A DNA stretch of 59,747 bases from NCBI GenBank assembly GCA_018398765.1, contig JAHBMJ010000010.1, forward strand, positions 1 to 59,747, given 5' to 3'. The position numbers and the translations under genes are program-made. Source of the DNA: Chromera velia (Eukaryota; Sar; Chromeraceae). Shown here one piece after another: positions 11,527 to 26,591 of the stretch (position 1 is the first letter of the stretch; each line of letters opens with the position of its first letter). Below the pieces are notes generated by a model, which ran no database searches, was not told where the DNA came from, and was given only the letters and a program-made list of their open reading frames with translations.

Positions 11527-12454
11527 CGGCCCTAGGGGCCCCAACAGGAACCCCATTCTCGATCGATATGGTGTCCGACACCGGGACGGATCCGGGTTGG
11601 ATGCGTTCATCAGGACGATGGCAGCACCTGCAGAAACTCCAATCAAGCCCAGTCAGTAGGATGGAGAGTTTGGGTCTTTGTAGGATAAAGCGTGTTGGGA
11701 TCCTGCCAGCAGGAAGAGCCTTCCCCACGGGTACCGCGATGGGCAGTGCCTGAGATGCAACCGTCTGGACGAACATGCAGAGTGAGGGGGCCATGGGGCC
11801 TGTCTTTGGATTTGGAAGAAGGACGGCTGCCCATCGTGTAGAACGATGGGCCATGCTCCCAACAACTGCCCTGACAAGAATGCGAAGAAGCGGTGGATGA
11901 TGAAGCAGATGGACAAGACCGGGCAGGACAGGAGCGGCTCGGAAGGCCGCCCTAAGGATCCTCTGGGAGGAGCAGGCCATAGAGGCAGCTCCGGAGACCA
12001 TCGAGGGTCTCCCTATCCTGGTTGTGGAGGCGGCTCAGGGGGGAGAGGAGGCGGTGGGGGTCGCGGCCGTGGTGGGCGCACCCTTTCTCCCAGCAAGTTC
12101 AACAATGAGAACTTCGAGAAGAAGAACTCAGACTCCGGACAGGCGCAGCGGGGGGGTAGTGTCCCTCCTGTATCCTCGCAGGCTGTCAGTCTTGGGGGTC
12201 AGGACGACGATAATGATGACGTAGTAACGGGTGGCGTCTCACGTCGGAAGGGGGACTCATTCAACCTGACCATCCACGCGTCCAAGGGTGAGGAGATGAT
12301 CACTCATGGGGAACGGTCTCTCGGAAAGGTTCGCTTTGTAGACCGCCTTAGCCTTCCTTTGTGCTATGAGCCGGGAGCCAAGTACTCGTCCGACTACAAC
12401 ACAACGACCTTCCATATATGGCATAATGGGGCTATAGAGCGCCTGTCTGCCTAG
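11527..12454 (+). pseudogene. copia gag, 3' part with CCHC zinc knuckle
   Basis: The frame resumes after the nested element. TGC at 11828 to TGC at 11867 codes CPSCRTMGHAPNNC, a C-x2-C-x4-H-x4-C knuckle that binds RNA in gag proteins. An upstream CLRC pair may be a second, broken knuckle. A Gly/Arg-rich (RGG-type) tail follows at about 12000-12090. In-frame TAG at 11657, 11681 and 12452, and TGA at 11783. Confidence 0.75.
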
Positions 12455-14793
<2,339 letters not shown>

Positions 14794-14828
14794 GAAGAAC
14801 GCCTCCTGGATGCTAGCCTGGATGGAGA

Positions 14829-17380
14829 GTGGGGGACACCGCGGTGGTGTCCATGCCCTCCCTAGGAACGGAGTTGTGCGGAGTCATTGTGCAGTTCTTG
14901 GCTCCGCTCACGCACGATGTGGTTGTGGTTCTCCACAGGCACAAGGAGAAAAACGTTCAAGGAGAACGTTTTACTGTCCTGCAGGTCCATCCCGAGCATC
15001 TGCAGACGGTCCAGGACAACTTCCGCCTCTGAGGGAGGCCTCGATTCGATCAAGACGGTACCATCCTCCTGGCTCCGGCGGGCGGAGACCAGCAGGATCC
15101 CCGACTCTGGAAAACTTCTGCAAGGCAGGAGGGGGGCACAGGCGCTCGCTACCATAGACGGGCAGGTAGGAGCGACCTCGGTCACAGAGGATTCCCTCTA
15201 GTCCTTCCGGGCACATCTCCGGTGGGACGGTACGAGGGGTTGCAGCGAGGAACACAGTGGCCGGCGAGGAAATTTTCTTTCTAACTGGCGGATAAGGGCG
15301 AAGGTGTTGTGGGCTTGCGGGAAGCCCCTCGCCTCACTCACCTTCGTGAGAGATATCAGGAGATCTCAAGCACGGAGGCGCAGGCGTCGGCTTCGTCATC
15401 GTCTTCCTCTGCCCTCCCCTCTGCACTGCCCCCCTTCCTCCCTCCCCCTGCTCCTGCAGATCCCTCCAACCCCTCCCCTGCTCAGGCTGAGGCCGCGGTA
15501 AGGGAAGCAGGGGCGGCGGGCGCCCGAGCATGGTCTCCCTCTCCTGCTATGTCCAACAGGGCTTCCGTTGACTCTGGAGAGTCGCCGCTGCCGGATTTCT
15601 TTGTCTCGCTTGGCTCCTCGATGAAGGGGACCATCCTGGACCCGTCAGGCCCTGGAGTGCTGCGCACACCTGGGACGGTGCGGCAGCACACTCACGTTCC
15701 TTCACAGGGACGGCGGGTGAAGGATCCAGGCCCCGTTTTTTGTGATAAGAAGGGGAACCGCCTTCTGGGGGCCAACGGGGAGCCCCTGGGGTATAATTGG
15801 AAGGTGGAGCGGCCGGTGTTCATGACGTACCACCGGGGGGTGTATGACGCTTGGACTCGTCGTTTCGCGGTCATGTTCCACCCCGACTTGGGGGAGATCA
15901 CGCAGGGAGAGGTTCTGGACACCCTCAAGAACTACTTGGCACCCCGACTGACGACGGGCGTCAAGGGGGACTCGTGGAGAAGCGGGAGTGCAACAAGAAC
16001 GCAGGACGAAATCCAGGAAGCACGTGGGGTGTTCCCTGAAGACATGGGTTTCGATCTTAAGGAGGAGAGCCTCAAGAAGATCATGTCACAGAACCAGGGC
16101 GTCTATCTGCACTCGCCTCCGCAGCCCCGTCGGATTGAGATCCCAGAGGGGTAGACCACTTCGATGAGTCTCCGAGTCTCCATTGCTCCCGATGCGGCTG
16201 GGGGCAAGCGGAGGGGGCGATACTACATGCACACGGCGCTCAACTACTTGGATAAGCCCAAGCAGGAGTGGATCAAGGCTGACAGGGAATTGAGGGAGAT
16301 AGACGGTCTGTCAAAGATTGAGCCCCCGGGAGCTGAGTATGCCTACTGGACCCCTTTGGAGGGGAAGTTCTGGACAGTCGGGCTGTCCATGGCTGTCAGT
16401 TTTCCCGAGAGGTACTACGGGTACAAGCGGATCGAGTTCCAGAACTATGTTTTTCCGAGCTCCTACGATCCAGATCCGGTGGCTGCAAGCATTCGAGCGT
16501 ATACGGAAGGAGGAGATCGGATGATGGAACACTTTCGGGATGTGTTCCGGGGGACAGAAAGCAACAAAGATGAGAAGGCGTGGTGCCTCGTCTGTGACAT
16601 GTGCTACCAGGTCAGGTGCATGTTCCACCGGTCGAAGCACCACGATGACCGCTCGCGCCCTATCGTGTTTGAGAGAGAAGACCCCACGGTAGAGGTCGTC
16701 CCTCCCAAGGACCCCAGGGACAGGGTCGACAAGAACGAGGTCGGCCGCGGGGACCGAGCTTGGGAGGAGCTCTCGGATGCGTCTATGGCAAAGACAGGCA
16801 GAGACAGAAGGGGAGGGGAAGGGTCCCCTTACGCTCGTGTTTCGGGTGTTGAGGATAAGGAGACTGACGAAGACACCTTCGCTTCTGAGTCTCTGCTGTG
16901 AGGCAGATCGAGCGGGTCAGACCCAGATGATGGAGATGACGGGGGGGATCCTCCTGACAGAAATGGAGGTCAAGAGGACCCTTCCCCAGACAATTCTCCA
17001 CATGACCTACCTCCAGGGGGTTATTCTGGAGGAGACTGGGGCGGGGGGACTGATAATGAGGGAGGTGGAGATGGCGGGGGGGACGTTCCTCCCGGATCTT
17101 CCCAAGCTCTACATCACGGCATCTCCGTTGGAGAGAAGGCCCGCCTCCGTCTATCTGCTCGCAGACGACCGCGAAGATTGTCTGTGAGAAGGATCTTCTC
17201 CAGGAATGACGGAAACAACGAAGGAGGGGCAGAGTTTTCTGCTGAGAGGGGTAGAGGTGACGAGTCGGAACCGGAGGATAGGCCAATTGACCCTTCCGCG
17301 CACCCGGGGGCGCAGATAGGTCCCGGTCCAAACAAGGAACTCCCATCCGAGAGAGGAGAGTTTTGGGTCCAGCTGCGCTG
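14829..17380 (+). pseudogene. copia pol: long region between integrase and RT, unrecognised
   Basis: A mostly continuous frame with TGA 15030, TAA 15282, TAG 16151 and TGA 16899. It contains a Ser/Pro-rich spacer (15390-15500), then globular-looking sequence ([40 protein letters not shown]) and a [20 protein letters not shown] cluster near 16590 that could bind metal. It ends in an acidic Gly/Asp-rich stretch. Ordinary copia elements have only a short linker here. No function assigned. Confidence 0.55.
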
Positions 17381-19435
17381 GAGTTCTCCTTGTACGATCG
17401 TCAGCCAATGGAGGCCCATCCCGTGAATGGGGCAGTTGTCCAGAGGGACAACAGGAGAAAGCTTGTGGCCCTCCATTCAAAGGCGCGTAGGAGCTACGGA
17501 TGGGCAGACCTCGCACCCAATCTTTTGGTAAGGGACCCCCTCGCTTTCAAGGTCAAGGAAATCAGGGACGGGAGAGTGAAGCGGTCGTCCATCAAGCACG
17601 TGTTCGACATTCGGGGAGGGAGAGTCCCCGAAGAGGCTGTACGCATGATTGATGACCCCGTCCAGCTCCGCGAAGTTGGAGTGTGGAAACTGCCGGAGGA
17701 AGAAAGGGTAGGAGGTGTAAAAGGCTCTGCAGACGCGGTCTCTGCAGATCACTCCGCTTCGACATCTTCCTCTGCTGTGCCTTCCTCTTCTGTTGTCCCT
17801 GCTGTGCCTCCTGGTGAGGGGGAGTCACGTGTTGTCCCCAAGGCTGCTGAGTCTCAACCTGGTGTTCCTTTGAACACAGGCGGAGAGGAGCGAGCGGAGG
17901 ATCATGGGGGTCCTCCTGCTGCCGAGGGGGCATCTGATGAAGGGAATGAGGTTGGGGGCGTTGAGCCACTGGGCCCTATTGTGGAGAATGTGGAGACGGA
18001 TGAAGAGCCTCCATCTCTGATTCCGTCTACAGACAGGGACGGGTATGTCTCGGAAGCCAGCTTGTCAACGTTTGAGGCAAGCGGCCTGGGCTTCGGGAGC
18101 GACAGCAGCTCCTCGGATCATGAGTGGGGTGTCCTGGGGGGTCAGAAACTTCCCAGGGCAGGAGAAGGACCCACTGTGAGGCAGAACCCGCCCAAAGAGG
18201 AGATTGAGGAGATGAACAAAGTGGATGAGGTTTTGTAGGGCCCACAGTGGGAGCGGTTCAACACCCTCTGTGCGATGGAGGTTTTGAGGGAGGAGCGAGC
18301 AAGGAGAGTGCCCGAGGTGATGGAGAGGAACTGGAATGATGATTTCTGGGAGGAGAGAGGCATTCCGTCGTTCGTTGGGGCAATGGCGTGGGAGAGGGAA
18401 GAGGGCAGTCCCAAACGGGCTGGGACGCCCAAGAGCCCCACCAGGAGTAGGTGGTGCGGTCTTCCTCACCTGTCTTGCCTTTCATCCAGGAACCCTCGGT
18501 TAGGATTCCTGTTCACGGGAGCTGCCGTATACGAGGAGGAGATGAGCCGTTTCAAGAAGGGCTCTACCCAGCTCCGCACCATAAAGGAGGAGATCGACTC
18601 GGGGTCTCACAAGCTCGCTGCCCTGAAGGAGTGGCTGGTGAACATTATGGGAAATTGGACGCTCGGCAGGAGGGTCAAGAGGAACGAGGTTCGGGCAGTC
18701 GTCGGCATAGGCTGGCGATGCATTTGGAAAGAGACGGACGATGGGGCCCGGAAGCCTAAGGCGAGGTTTTTCGCGAAGGGCTTCCTGGATGGCCGACTCA
18801 TTAACACCTACGTCGGAACGCCATCCGTCGTGGGGATCAACACCGTCTGCCTTTTCATTGTATCCATAGGAATGGAGATGGGGGCAGCGGATGTGACCGC
18901 TGCCTTCTTGACCTCCAAGGATCATAACGTCGAGCGGGTCGGCGCGACACTGCCCTCTGTGCTGCCTTGAGTCCATAAGGAGAACCCCTTCAAGGACATC
19001 CCTGACGACAAGTACGAGGAGCTGAGGAGGATGGCGGCTGAGTACGAGCCCGGGGGCACGTACTTGGTGGAGATGGGCCTCTACGGACTGCCCTGTGCGG
19101 CCCAGCTTTTCGACCATAAGTTGGAGGGGGTGTGTAAGGAGTTAGGGTTCAAGTGCGTGGACACGGCCATCGCAGTCAAGGCTCCCCCTGAAGGAGGGAG
19201 AGCCCAAGCCATCGTCATAAATTGGATAGACGATTTGCTGACTGGAGCCCCCCCGAAGGAGCACAAGGCCCTTCAAGAGACCCTCAACCAGAGGCTGGGC
19301 TTTGGATCCATGTGTGTGATTGGGGAGGGATCAGAGAGGAAGTTTTCTGGAGTGGATATCTCCAGAGTCTCCACGGGAGAGATTCATCTCTCCCAGGTCT
19401 CGTACCTCGAGAACACCAACACCGCTCCTCTATAG
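17363..19435 (+). pseudogene. copia pol: reverse transcriptase
   Basis: One frame with TAG 18236, TGA 18967 and TAG 19433 and no shift. Motifs: KARFFAKGF (about 18760), then DVTAAFL (about 18892, first catalytic Asp), the GLYGLPCAAQLFD block (about 19078) and INWIDDLLTG (about 19218, the YVDD-type box with Ile for Val). The first ~900 bp is an acidic, Ser-rich linker with a segment that may be the integrase C-terminus ([20 protein letters not shown]). Confidence 0.85.
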
Positions 19436-20200
19436 GAGATTTTGAAGGAGAAGCGTCCAAGCAAACCCTGGAAGGGTTTGGACGGCAAGAGTGCTGAGCC
19501 CTCCACCGAAGAAGAGGTTGACAACCAGTATGAGAAGCCGATCCGTGCTGGAGTCGGGACTCTGCAGTGGGGGGTGAGGATGAATCCGCTCCGTGCGGTG
19601 TGGGGCCACACGGTAGCGCAGTCAATTTCAAAGCCCTCCAGGCGCGTCTTCAAGACGGTCGTGCATATCATCGAGATGCTGAAGGGGCACCCTGACAAGC
19701 GGGTTTTCATGAGCGTGGGGCTTGTGCCCGTCGTGCACGCGTACTTCGATGCAGCGTTCAAGTTCGCGACTTACGCTGCATGGTTGGGTTATGTTGTCAG
19801 GATCCTGCACTCGATCGAGCTTCGAGGGGACCTACGGTCCCTCCTGGAGAACTGGATCGCGTGAGCCACCAAGAGGGCGGGCAGGAAGGTCGGGTCTTCC
19901 ACCGCCGGGGAGGTGCTTGCCTTTGAGTTTCTTCTCAAGAAGCTCTTCGGCATCGTTGCCCTCGTTAAGGCAATGTGGGGCCTCAAGAAGGTCCGTGTGA
20001 TCGTCTATACGGACTCCGGCCCCCTCTATGACCAGTTCCGGTCTGGCAAGGCCCAGACCGATGCGACCATGCAGGGCGTTTTGGAGTGGTGCATTCAGGA
20101 GATGCGTGTCCTTGGGGCAGATCTCCAGTGGATTGCATGATCGAGGAACGTGGCGAACGTGATAACCAAGTGCGCCCTCCCCGGTGGGGAGATGGCGTGA
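19436..20200 (+). pseudogene. copia pol: RNase H and end of pol
   Basis: Same frame as RT. RNase H residues: YFDAAFKFAT (about 19741), SSTAGEVLAFE (about 19897) and YTDSGPLYDQF (about 20007), then NVANVITK near the C-terminus. TGA codons at 19861 (a position where copia proteins have Trp) and 20138; terminal TGA 20198-20200. RNase H removes the RNA template during cDNA synthesis. Confidence 0.82.
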
Positions 20201-22929
20201 ATCCGGCGGCGTGGAACTTCTGGAGGGGAGGGGTGCGGGGCCTTATCTTTCTCTCTTTTGTGTCCTGTTTCTGTCGTCTGCTCTTTCCCCTCTGTCGTCC
20301 CTTTGCAGGTAAGCATGTATAAGGTTTGGTTTTTCGCTCAGGGTGGGGATGACTGGGGTTTGGGTTCGGGCATAGAAGGAGCTAGATAGGCCAGAGGTAC
20401 TGTTTGTCCCTCTTATCCGTTTCTCTCTCTCGTTAATCTGTTCTCCCAGATAGGCGACTAGATGGGGCGGTGACAAGAAAGAGGGGCAGGAGACAAGGGG
20501 TCTCCTGCTGGGTGGGTGTGGGCTCAGCCAGGTAGGAGAGCAAGAAAAGTTAGGCAAGAAAGCAAGAAAGCCAGAGGAGCGGGTCCTCTTCCGCTGCACC
20601 CTTGAAGTTCCATACACCTCCATAGCCATGCATGTTCGGTAGTTGTCCTGTTCTGCCTCGTCCTGTTTGTATTCGTGTTTTGTTTGTTTGTTTTCCGCGC
20701 TCTGGCGTAGTTGACGTATGTGCCTCTACGTCACAGGCAAAGCATCCAATGCTCGGCCAATGCATAAGGCCATGCAATAGGCGGGCCCAAATTTTATGTA
20801 AATCGAGCATGAAATTTTGTTTGGGGCAGCTCAGGTGGAACAAACGATCGTAGATTACGGTCAATTACGTGGGGTGTATAGGCGGGTGGATCCGACGTTT
20901 ATGAGGAGGCATTACCCTGTCTGTTCATATCCGTTGTCCTGCACTCCGTGTTTAGTGCCCGTCTGCATAAGAAATCTATGCGCAGGAAACAAACGGGCTG
21001 TTTATACGGTGAAGGTGAATGCCCCACGCACTCAAACAGTCCGATCCCTGTGCGCTTTCCTTCCTCCGTTTTGAGCAGAATGGGCCTGGCCAGACCAGTT
21101 AGGCAGCCTGAGAGAATGCTGTCAGTTAGCATGAGGAGCGTAAATGATTTTTTTTTTGTTTGCGTCCATCTATGACCTGGCTGCCTGTCTGCGATCCGTT
21201 GCGGTGATAGAGTTGGCGTACTGCCTGACCGACGTTTTGATCTGTACTTTCGTCTCACTCCCTGCAGGGCTTTACATCACCCCCAAGTGAATCCACGGGA
21301 GAATGTAGATAGAAAGGGGGGAGGGTACTCATGGAGAGCATCACGTCTGGCAGGTGGCAGCCTAGGCAGGAGGAAAGACCGCTGTGCGCACACTGAAACT
21401 TTTCGTCTCTTTGTCTCATCTCTCTATGCACAGTGTTTTAGCAAGATCGCAAGGGCGTTCTGCATTCAAGATGAACTATCCCGGTCAGATGTGTAACTGC
21501 CGTGCAAGAGAGACCTGATCCAAGTACAGGGGGCATCTTGGGTGAGAATGAAAGCTCAGGTGTGTTGTGGGCGTTTCTTTCCTCTGCCGGCCTCTCATCC
21601 TGCCTGAAGCCTGTCCTCCACTTTGGGAGGTCAGGTTAGGGGTGAGTGTAAGTCCGGGTGTGTTCGGTTTTGTAGGTTTGTATTTATGAAATCCTTTCCT
21701 CAGAAGGTCAGAGGAGTACGTGGTGGCTCTCCTATGATTTTTAATTGTTTCCGCAAGGCATGCGTGAAGGGGTAGGGGGTGCATCGGAGGCACCTTCCTT
21801 GAAGTGCAGTTTGGTTTTTATATATTTGTTTTCTCTCCCTCTTTCTTCTTTGTTTGGATTTAGCCCGGGGAAGCTTGTCACATCATAGGGGCATGCATGG
21901 TCGGTGAATGCTAGCCGGGTGTGGGCGTCTTCGGGTTTTCCCTTATTCAATTCGTTTTCACAGACGGAAAGGAGCTGGGAGGGAAAGGCCTTCCCGACCT
22001 GTCTATGGAGGCAGAGACCTTTCGCAGTCGTGTTTTCCTTGAGCTGGCGGTTTGCGTTAGGGGGCCTAACCCATTGCTGACCTGAACTAGAGTAGGGTAG
22101 GCACGGCATACAGAACATTTTTCCTTCTTTTTGTGGTGGTTGGTGGCCATCCACACATACCGTGGGTCCGAGTGTATGAAAGACGGAAAGGAAGAATTTG
22201 GGGAGAAGGTGGTAAGGACTTTGCTTTTGATAGACCTGCTCGGGGAGAATAGGTCTCCTTGCCAAGGGGCAGGGCACGCTGAGGCTGTCAAAGGCTCTTG
22301 GTTTTCAAAGAACTGCATTTTGATTTGCATGAGGAATGCTTGTGTTTTGTTGGCCTTTCTTTCTTTTATTTCTTTCGAACGTTCAGAGCAGGGTCCGTCT
22401 GGAGCAGAAAGCATGGCAGGTAGCGTGGGCTCCTGCATGCTAGATGTCTTCGATTTTCTGCGTGTGGGGCGGGGCTCCATCTGGAGGCAGATGGGCTGTG
22501 TATCCCATGCGTTCGTTAGCATAAGTAGGCATGGGCTGGGGGCCTGTGTTCTTCTGTGCTGTTCCTTTCGCTTTTCCCGGTATGGTTTCGTTTTATCCCG
22601 TTCTTCCAGCCCAGTCGGCTGGTATCCATTTCCCTGTATACCCTGCACACATGTGGGCCCGGTGTGCTCTCACTTGTTAAAGGATAATAAATGACGTCTG
22701 GAGAGGACGGCGCGTGAGAGCATGAGAAAAAGGAATGAGGAGAGAAGAGGTAAACGATACATAAGTAATTCTTTTGTGATTGAGCGACAGGATAAGAGGA
22801 AAAGGAAAATAGGGGAGCCGGATGATTAAAGACAGGTCTTTTCTCATGCTTTCCGATTCCCCCTCGTCAGAGGGGGGTGTGTTGTGCTGCGTGCTCCATA
22901 GTCTTTCTTCGGGGGCTCGGGAGGGGGTG
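20201..22929. other. 2.7 kb between pol and 3' LTR, no recognised gene
   Basis: Longest ORFs are 233 residues (minus, 21947-22648) and 187 residues (plus, 22131-22694); neither resembles an envelope or other known protein. The last bases before the LTR (22910-22929, CGGGGGCTCGGGAGGGGGTG) are purine-rich and may be the polypurine tract. Confidence 0.6.
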
Positions 22930-23678
22930 TGTGAAAGAAAACGACGGTCCTGTTCCTGGTCGGATTCGCGGAGGGTGAATTCCGGTCCCAGCTTTTCCAT
23001 TCGTCTCTTCGCCCCGAGCCAGAGAAAGGAGCGACGCGCACGCAGCGGCCCGTCCACATGGGGTGGCGGGGCGCCTGCGACAGAGGTGTGCATGTTGTGA
23101 GTTCCATGGTATAGCCTGCATGCACTTTGGCATAAGAAATACACCCGAGGCACTCACCGTGGTGGTGTGTGCTCTAGGGATTCATATGAGATTTAAATAG
23201 GCCGATGGTGCAGTTATGCCATCGGAGGCTTCAGAATTAATTCCGGTCCTGAATTAATTTCCAGACAGTCAGACAGACCTGCACGGCGGTTACCGTCCGT
23301 CTGAATGAGAGACGCGACCTAGGGATTGATAGAACTTCATGTGTAGGACCTGTACTGTGCCCTATGTCTCTCTGTGGATCTCTTGTGCTCTGAGTAATGC
23401 ACGAGGCCACCAGCAGGAGCGTACTATAGACTGTGGGGGTTCATAGATTTTCTGTCTGGTAAAGAGACTGATCAGGTATAAATTTCTGATTATCTGTATT
23501 GGTCTAGACGAGTACGTCACGGAGACGTATTCGCTGTGGTCCTCTAATAGGAGAGGGCCAGGAATTCGGAAGTATAGCAGTTTGAGGAGTCCTCTGGATA
23601 GGCTAGAGGATCGACACGGGAGGGCCCATAGGATTCTACGGGAGGAATCTCAAGAGAGGTGAGACTCTACTTTTTACT
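22930..23678 (+). repeat. 3' LTR
   Basis: 749 bp, direct copy of 5069-5817, followed at once by the GATGA target duplication (23679-23683). Confidence 0.92.
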
Positions 23679-23705
23679 GATGAACTCAACTATTTCGAGA
23701 CTAAC

Positions 23706-23804
23706 CCTGTCCTTAGCATCCACCGCAGCTCCCTTCTCAAGGAAAAGCGTTACCAACTTCTTATCGTTCCTTGCAATCGCCACGTAGAGCGAAGTCTCTC
23801 CTCT
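23706..23804 (-). CDS. ankyrin repeat 10 exon (33 residues), next to the retrotransposon
   Basis: RGETSLYVAIARNDKKLVTL then FLEKGAAVDA; 99 bp; acceptor GTTCAG, donor GTTAGT at 23700-23705. The retrotransposon's 3' LTR ends only 27 bp away at 23678. Confidence 0.9.
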
Positions 23805-24090
23805 CTGAACGGAAAAACAGACACACACAGAGGGAAAGCGTGGGAGAGAATGTGTACTTAAGCGACAGAAGACAGAAAAAAAAGCCGAAAGAGAGACAGA
23901 GTGAGCGAGAGGCTCGAGCAGGCCGGGAAAAAGTCATTTCAGGCTGTTGATAGAACGATCGTCTCGAAGTTCAAAAAAACAGAGATGCTACACTAGCTAT
24001 TAAGTCTGACAGAAAGGGGACAGAGCAGAGTGTTGCGTTCAAAGAATCATCTTTGCATGATTCGGCTTGCAGAATGGCGAGGCGGCTGAC

Positions 24091-24189
24091 CATATTTTCC
24101 GCATCCACTTGCGCTCCCCTGTCAAGAAGGATGGCTGCCAACTCTGTGTGGCCGTTTGCGGTGGCTCGCCCTAGTGGGGTAAGGCTCCA
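24091..24189 (-). CDS. ankyrin repeat 9 exon (33 residues)
   Basis: WSLTPLGRATANGHTELAAI then LLDRGAQVDA; 99 bp; donor GTCAGC, acceptor ATGCAG. Confidence 0.9.
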
Positions 24190-24445
24190 CTGCATACTCA
24201 AGAAGATTCTTTCAAAGTTTTCGTCTGAGCAATTTGATCAAAGAAGCAGGTCAATAAAAACCCCTTCTGCCGCTTGCATGAGCAGGCTTCCATATATGGA
24301 ACCACGAAACTGTCGTAATATTCAGCGAGCAAGAAAACGCACGACAACTGCGCCATCTTTCTTCTGAGACAGTTCATCTGCCTCCTGGACGTAATTGACC
24401 AAATAGCCGCAGCAACAAGTGAGGTAAAACGAAATGGAGACCGAC

Positions 24446-24547
24446 CCTGTCTTTTGTATCCACTACAGCTCCTCCTTTGTCTAACAGCAACATAGCAACC
24501 TGTGTGTATCCAGTCATGGCTGCGTGGTGAAGCAGAGTCATCAAATT
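24446..24547 (-). CDS. ankyrin repeat 8 exon (34 residues)
   Basis: NLMTLLHHAAMTGYTQVAML with one extra Gly in the loop (GGAVVDT); donor GTCGGT, acceptor TTGCAG. Confidence 0.85.
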
Positions 24548-24758
24548 CTGCAACACAATTGGGAAAGCGGTCATCAATTGAGAAAGCGGTTCAACAGGAA
24601 TTTCCTTCCATACATCTGTAGCACTTTACAAGTCACTTACTGCTGAAGACCAGCTACATAGGCATAGAAACTTTCATTGCACGTGCATTATTGTCCCCTC
24701 CGCTCTTGCCAGTCTGGATGCAGCTTTCTCCCTCCGGCTTCTGAAGCCCTCGACTGAC

Positions 24759-24857
24759 CAAATTAACTGCATTGACTCCTGCACCTCTGTCAATGAAAAG
24801 AGCCGTCACGTCCGTGTAACAAAAAATCGCGGCACCATGAACAGCAGGGCAATCATG
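24759..24857 (-). CDS. ankyrin repeat 7 exon (33 residues, diverged)
   Basis: HDCPAVHGAAIFCYTDVTAL then FIDRGAGVNA. The TPLH turn is lost, but length and helix 2 are kept. Donor GTCAGT, acceptor CTGCAG. Confidence 0.8.
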
Positions 24858-25100
24858 CTGCAGTTCACGCACAGAAATTTTCATTTTGCATGCATAGCGG
24901 CATTCTTTTGATGCTTTTCCAGATTATTGAACACATCCAAGAAACTATGCACAGAAATGTCTCTTAATAAGTTGCGACAGTCTTTTTTTACACATAGCGA
25001 GGCCTATCAACTCTCTTTATCTGAGAAAGAGATACAAAAAAAAAAAAGTGAGCTCAGGAACGTACTCAAGAAAGTGGAGAAAAGCAAAAATGTCGCCAAC

Positions 25101-25199
25101 CTGAGCTCTCGCATCGATTGCTGCCCCCCTTTCGAGGAGCATTGCCACCACAGCGGTTTGGCTATAGGAGGCAGCGGAGTGGAGAGGCATTTGTTCCGC
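25101..25199 (-). CDS. ankyrin repeat 6 exon (33 residues)
   Basis: AEQMPLHSAASYSQTAVVAM then LLERGAAIDA; 99 bp; donor GTTGGC, acceptor CCGCAG. Confidence 0.9.
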
Positions 25200-25368
25200 C
25201 TGCGGACACATTAGCGGAAATCTAATAAGGCCTTCTTTGTATTCTGGAAACAGATAAGTAGAAAAAGAACAAACTAGAAGAAAGGGTCTTACACAAAAAA
25301 AATGAAAGTTGGGAGCGCGTGAATCCATCGAAGCAGTCTCGAAATTCTAATCCTTGGACCAACTTGAC

Positions 25369-25467
25369 CTCTGTGGTTGCGTTGACCGCGGCTCCGCTGT
25401 CTAGGAGAAGTTTCATCATCTCTGTGAAACCGCGACTCGCTGCCAAAATGAGGGGGGTCACTCCATC
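25369..25467 (-). CDS. ankyrin repeat 5 exon (33 residues)
   Basis: DGVTPLILAASRGFTEMMKL; 99 bp; donor GTCAAG, acceptor GTGCAG. Confidence 0.9.
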
Positions 25468-25690
25468 CTGCACTTTTATTCAGTGAAGCAAAATGAATTT
25501 CTACAGACACTCGAACGCTGCCTAGTAGATACAGCAGAATCGATACTTCTTAACTGCCCCCGGCCTGACTGCATCTTGATGACAAGAGACCGTCAAGCAT
25601 AGAGAAGCATGCTGTAGCAGATAATTTGGTGTGGCAGTGGATAGTTCAAAATTTCAGGACCAGAGGTAAGTCGATACTCGATCGACTGAC

Positions 25691-25789
25691 ATTGCTCCTG
25701 GCGTCCACTGCGGTGCCTCTCTGGAGTAGAAGGGACGCGACTTGCAGGTGACCCTTCACGGCGGCCCTGTAGAGAGGCGTCTCTCCATC
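25691..25789 (-). CDS. ankyrin repeat 4 exon (33 residues)
   Basis: DGETPLYRAAVKGHLQVASL consensus-like; exactly 99 bp; donor GTCAGT, acceptor CTGCAG. Confidence 0.9.
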
Positions 25790-26241
25790 CTGCAGGCCAG
25801 CATGGCATACAGCTGGATCAAAATCAAATGCCAACAGAATGTGCGATGATAAAAAACTAAAAGGCACGAAGCTAGACCTCATAATTTCACAGGGCAGGCA
25901 ATGAACCTAAGAATGCAAATATTGGAGAAAGAAATTCTGCCTCTGTATGTACACCTGCAACCGCGCACATTGACAGCAGAAAACGATCGTCTCTCACCAC
26001 TGCGCAGACGCCCTCCTGAATTCAGTATCCAGATGCGTGCTTTTCAGGCTGCTACACGGCTTGATGGGCTCAGACAGTCTGTCTGCTAAAAACTTTCGCA
26101 ACAGTGTTTGTAATTCTAGTTACTAGACAATTGAAAGAAGTAATTTTAAGAAAGAAGGAAACCATAAAGAACATTTGATGAGCGAACCAAAAACCCTCAA
26201 ACATCTGCCCACATTTATTTTGCGGCAAAACATCGACCTAC

Positions 26242-26355
26242 CTGGTCGCTGGCGTCGACTGATGCTCCTTTGTTGGGGAGGAGCGTCACCACATCCACAT
26301 GGCCCCGCAAGGAGGCCCAGTACAATGGTGTCTCATACAATGGTGTCTCTCCATC
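26242..26355 (-). CDS. ankyrin repeat 3 exon (38 residues, 15 bp internal duplication)
   Basis: The repeat begins DGETPLYETPLYWASLRGHV: the ETPLY codons are duplicated in tandem, making the exon 114 bp instead of 99. Acceptor TTTGCAG, donor GTAGGT. Confidence 0.85.
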
Positions 26356-26591
26356 CTGCAAAATTCAATGAGCGGCGGCCAGAAAAGATAATCACAATTT
26401 CAAGGAGGCTTGACAGAAGGTGAAAAGGGTAGGTGTTACAGAGCAAGCCTTTCTGGGAAAGCGACGAAGTAGGTGAATTGAAAAGCCATCGACAGAGTTT
26501 CAAAGTTTGAAAAGTGAATGCAAACAATAACGAAAGAAAGACAATGCGTCTACACAGTCCAGTCTGCTGCGTTTTCAAATTTTCAATTGAC

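Noticed and set aside
21947-22694. Possible envelope or accessory gene before the 3' LTR
   Set aside because: The ORFs (233 and 187 aa, opposite strands) lack signal peptide, membrane helix or known motif.
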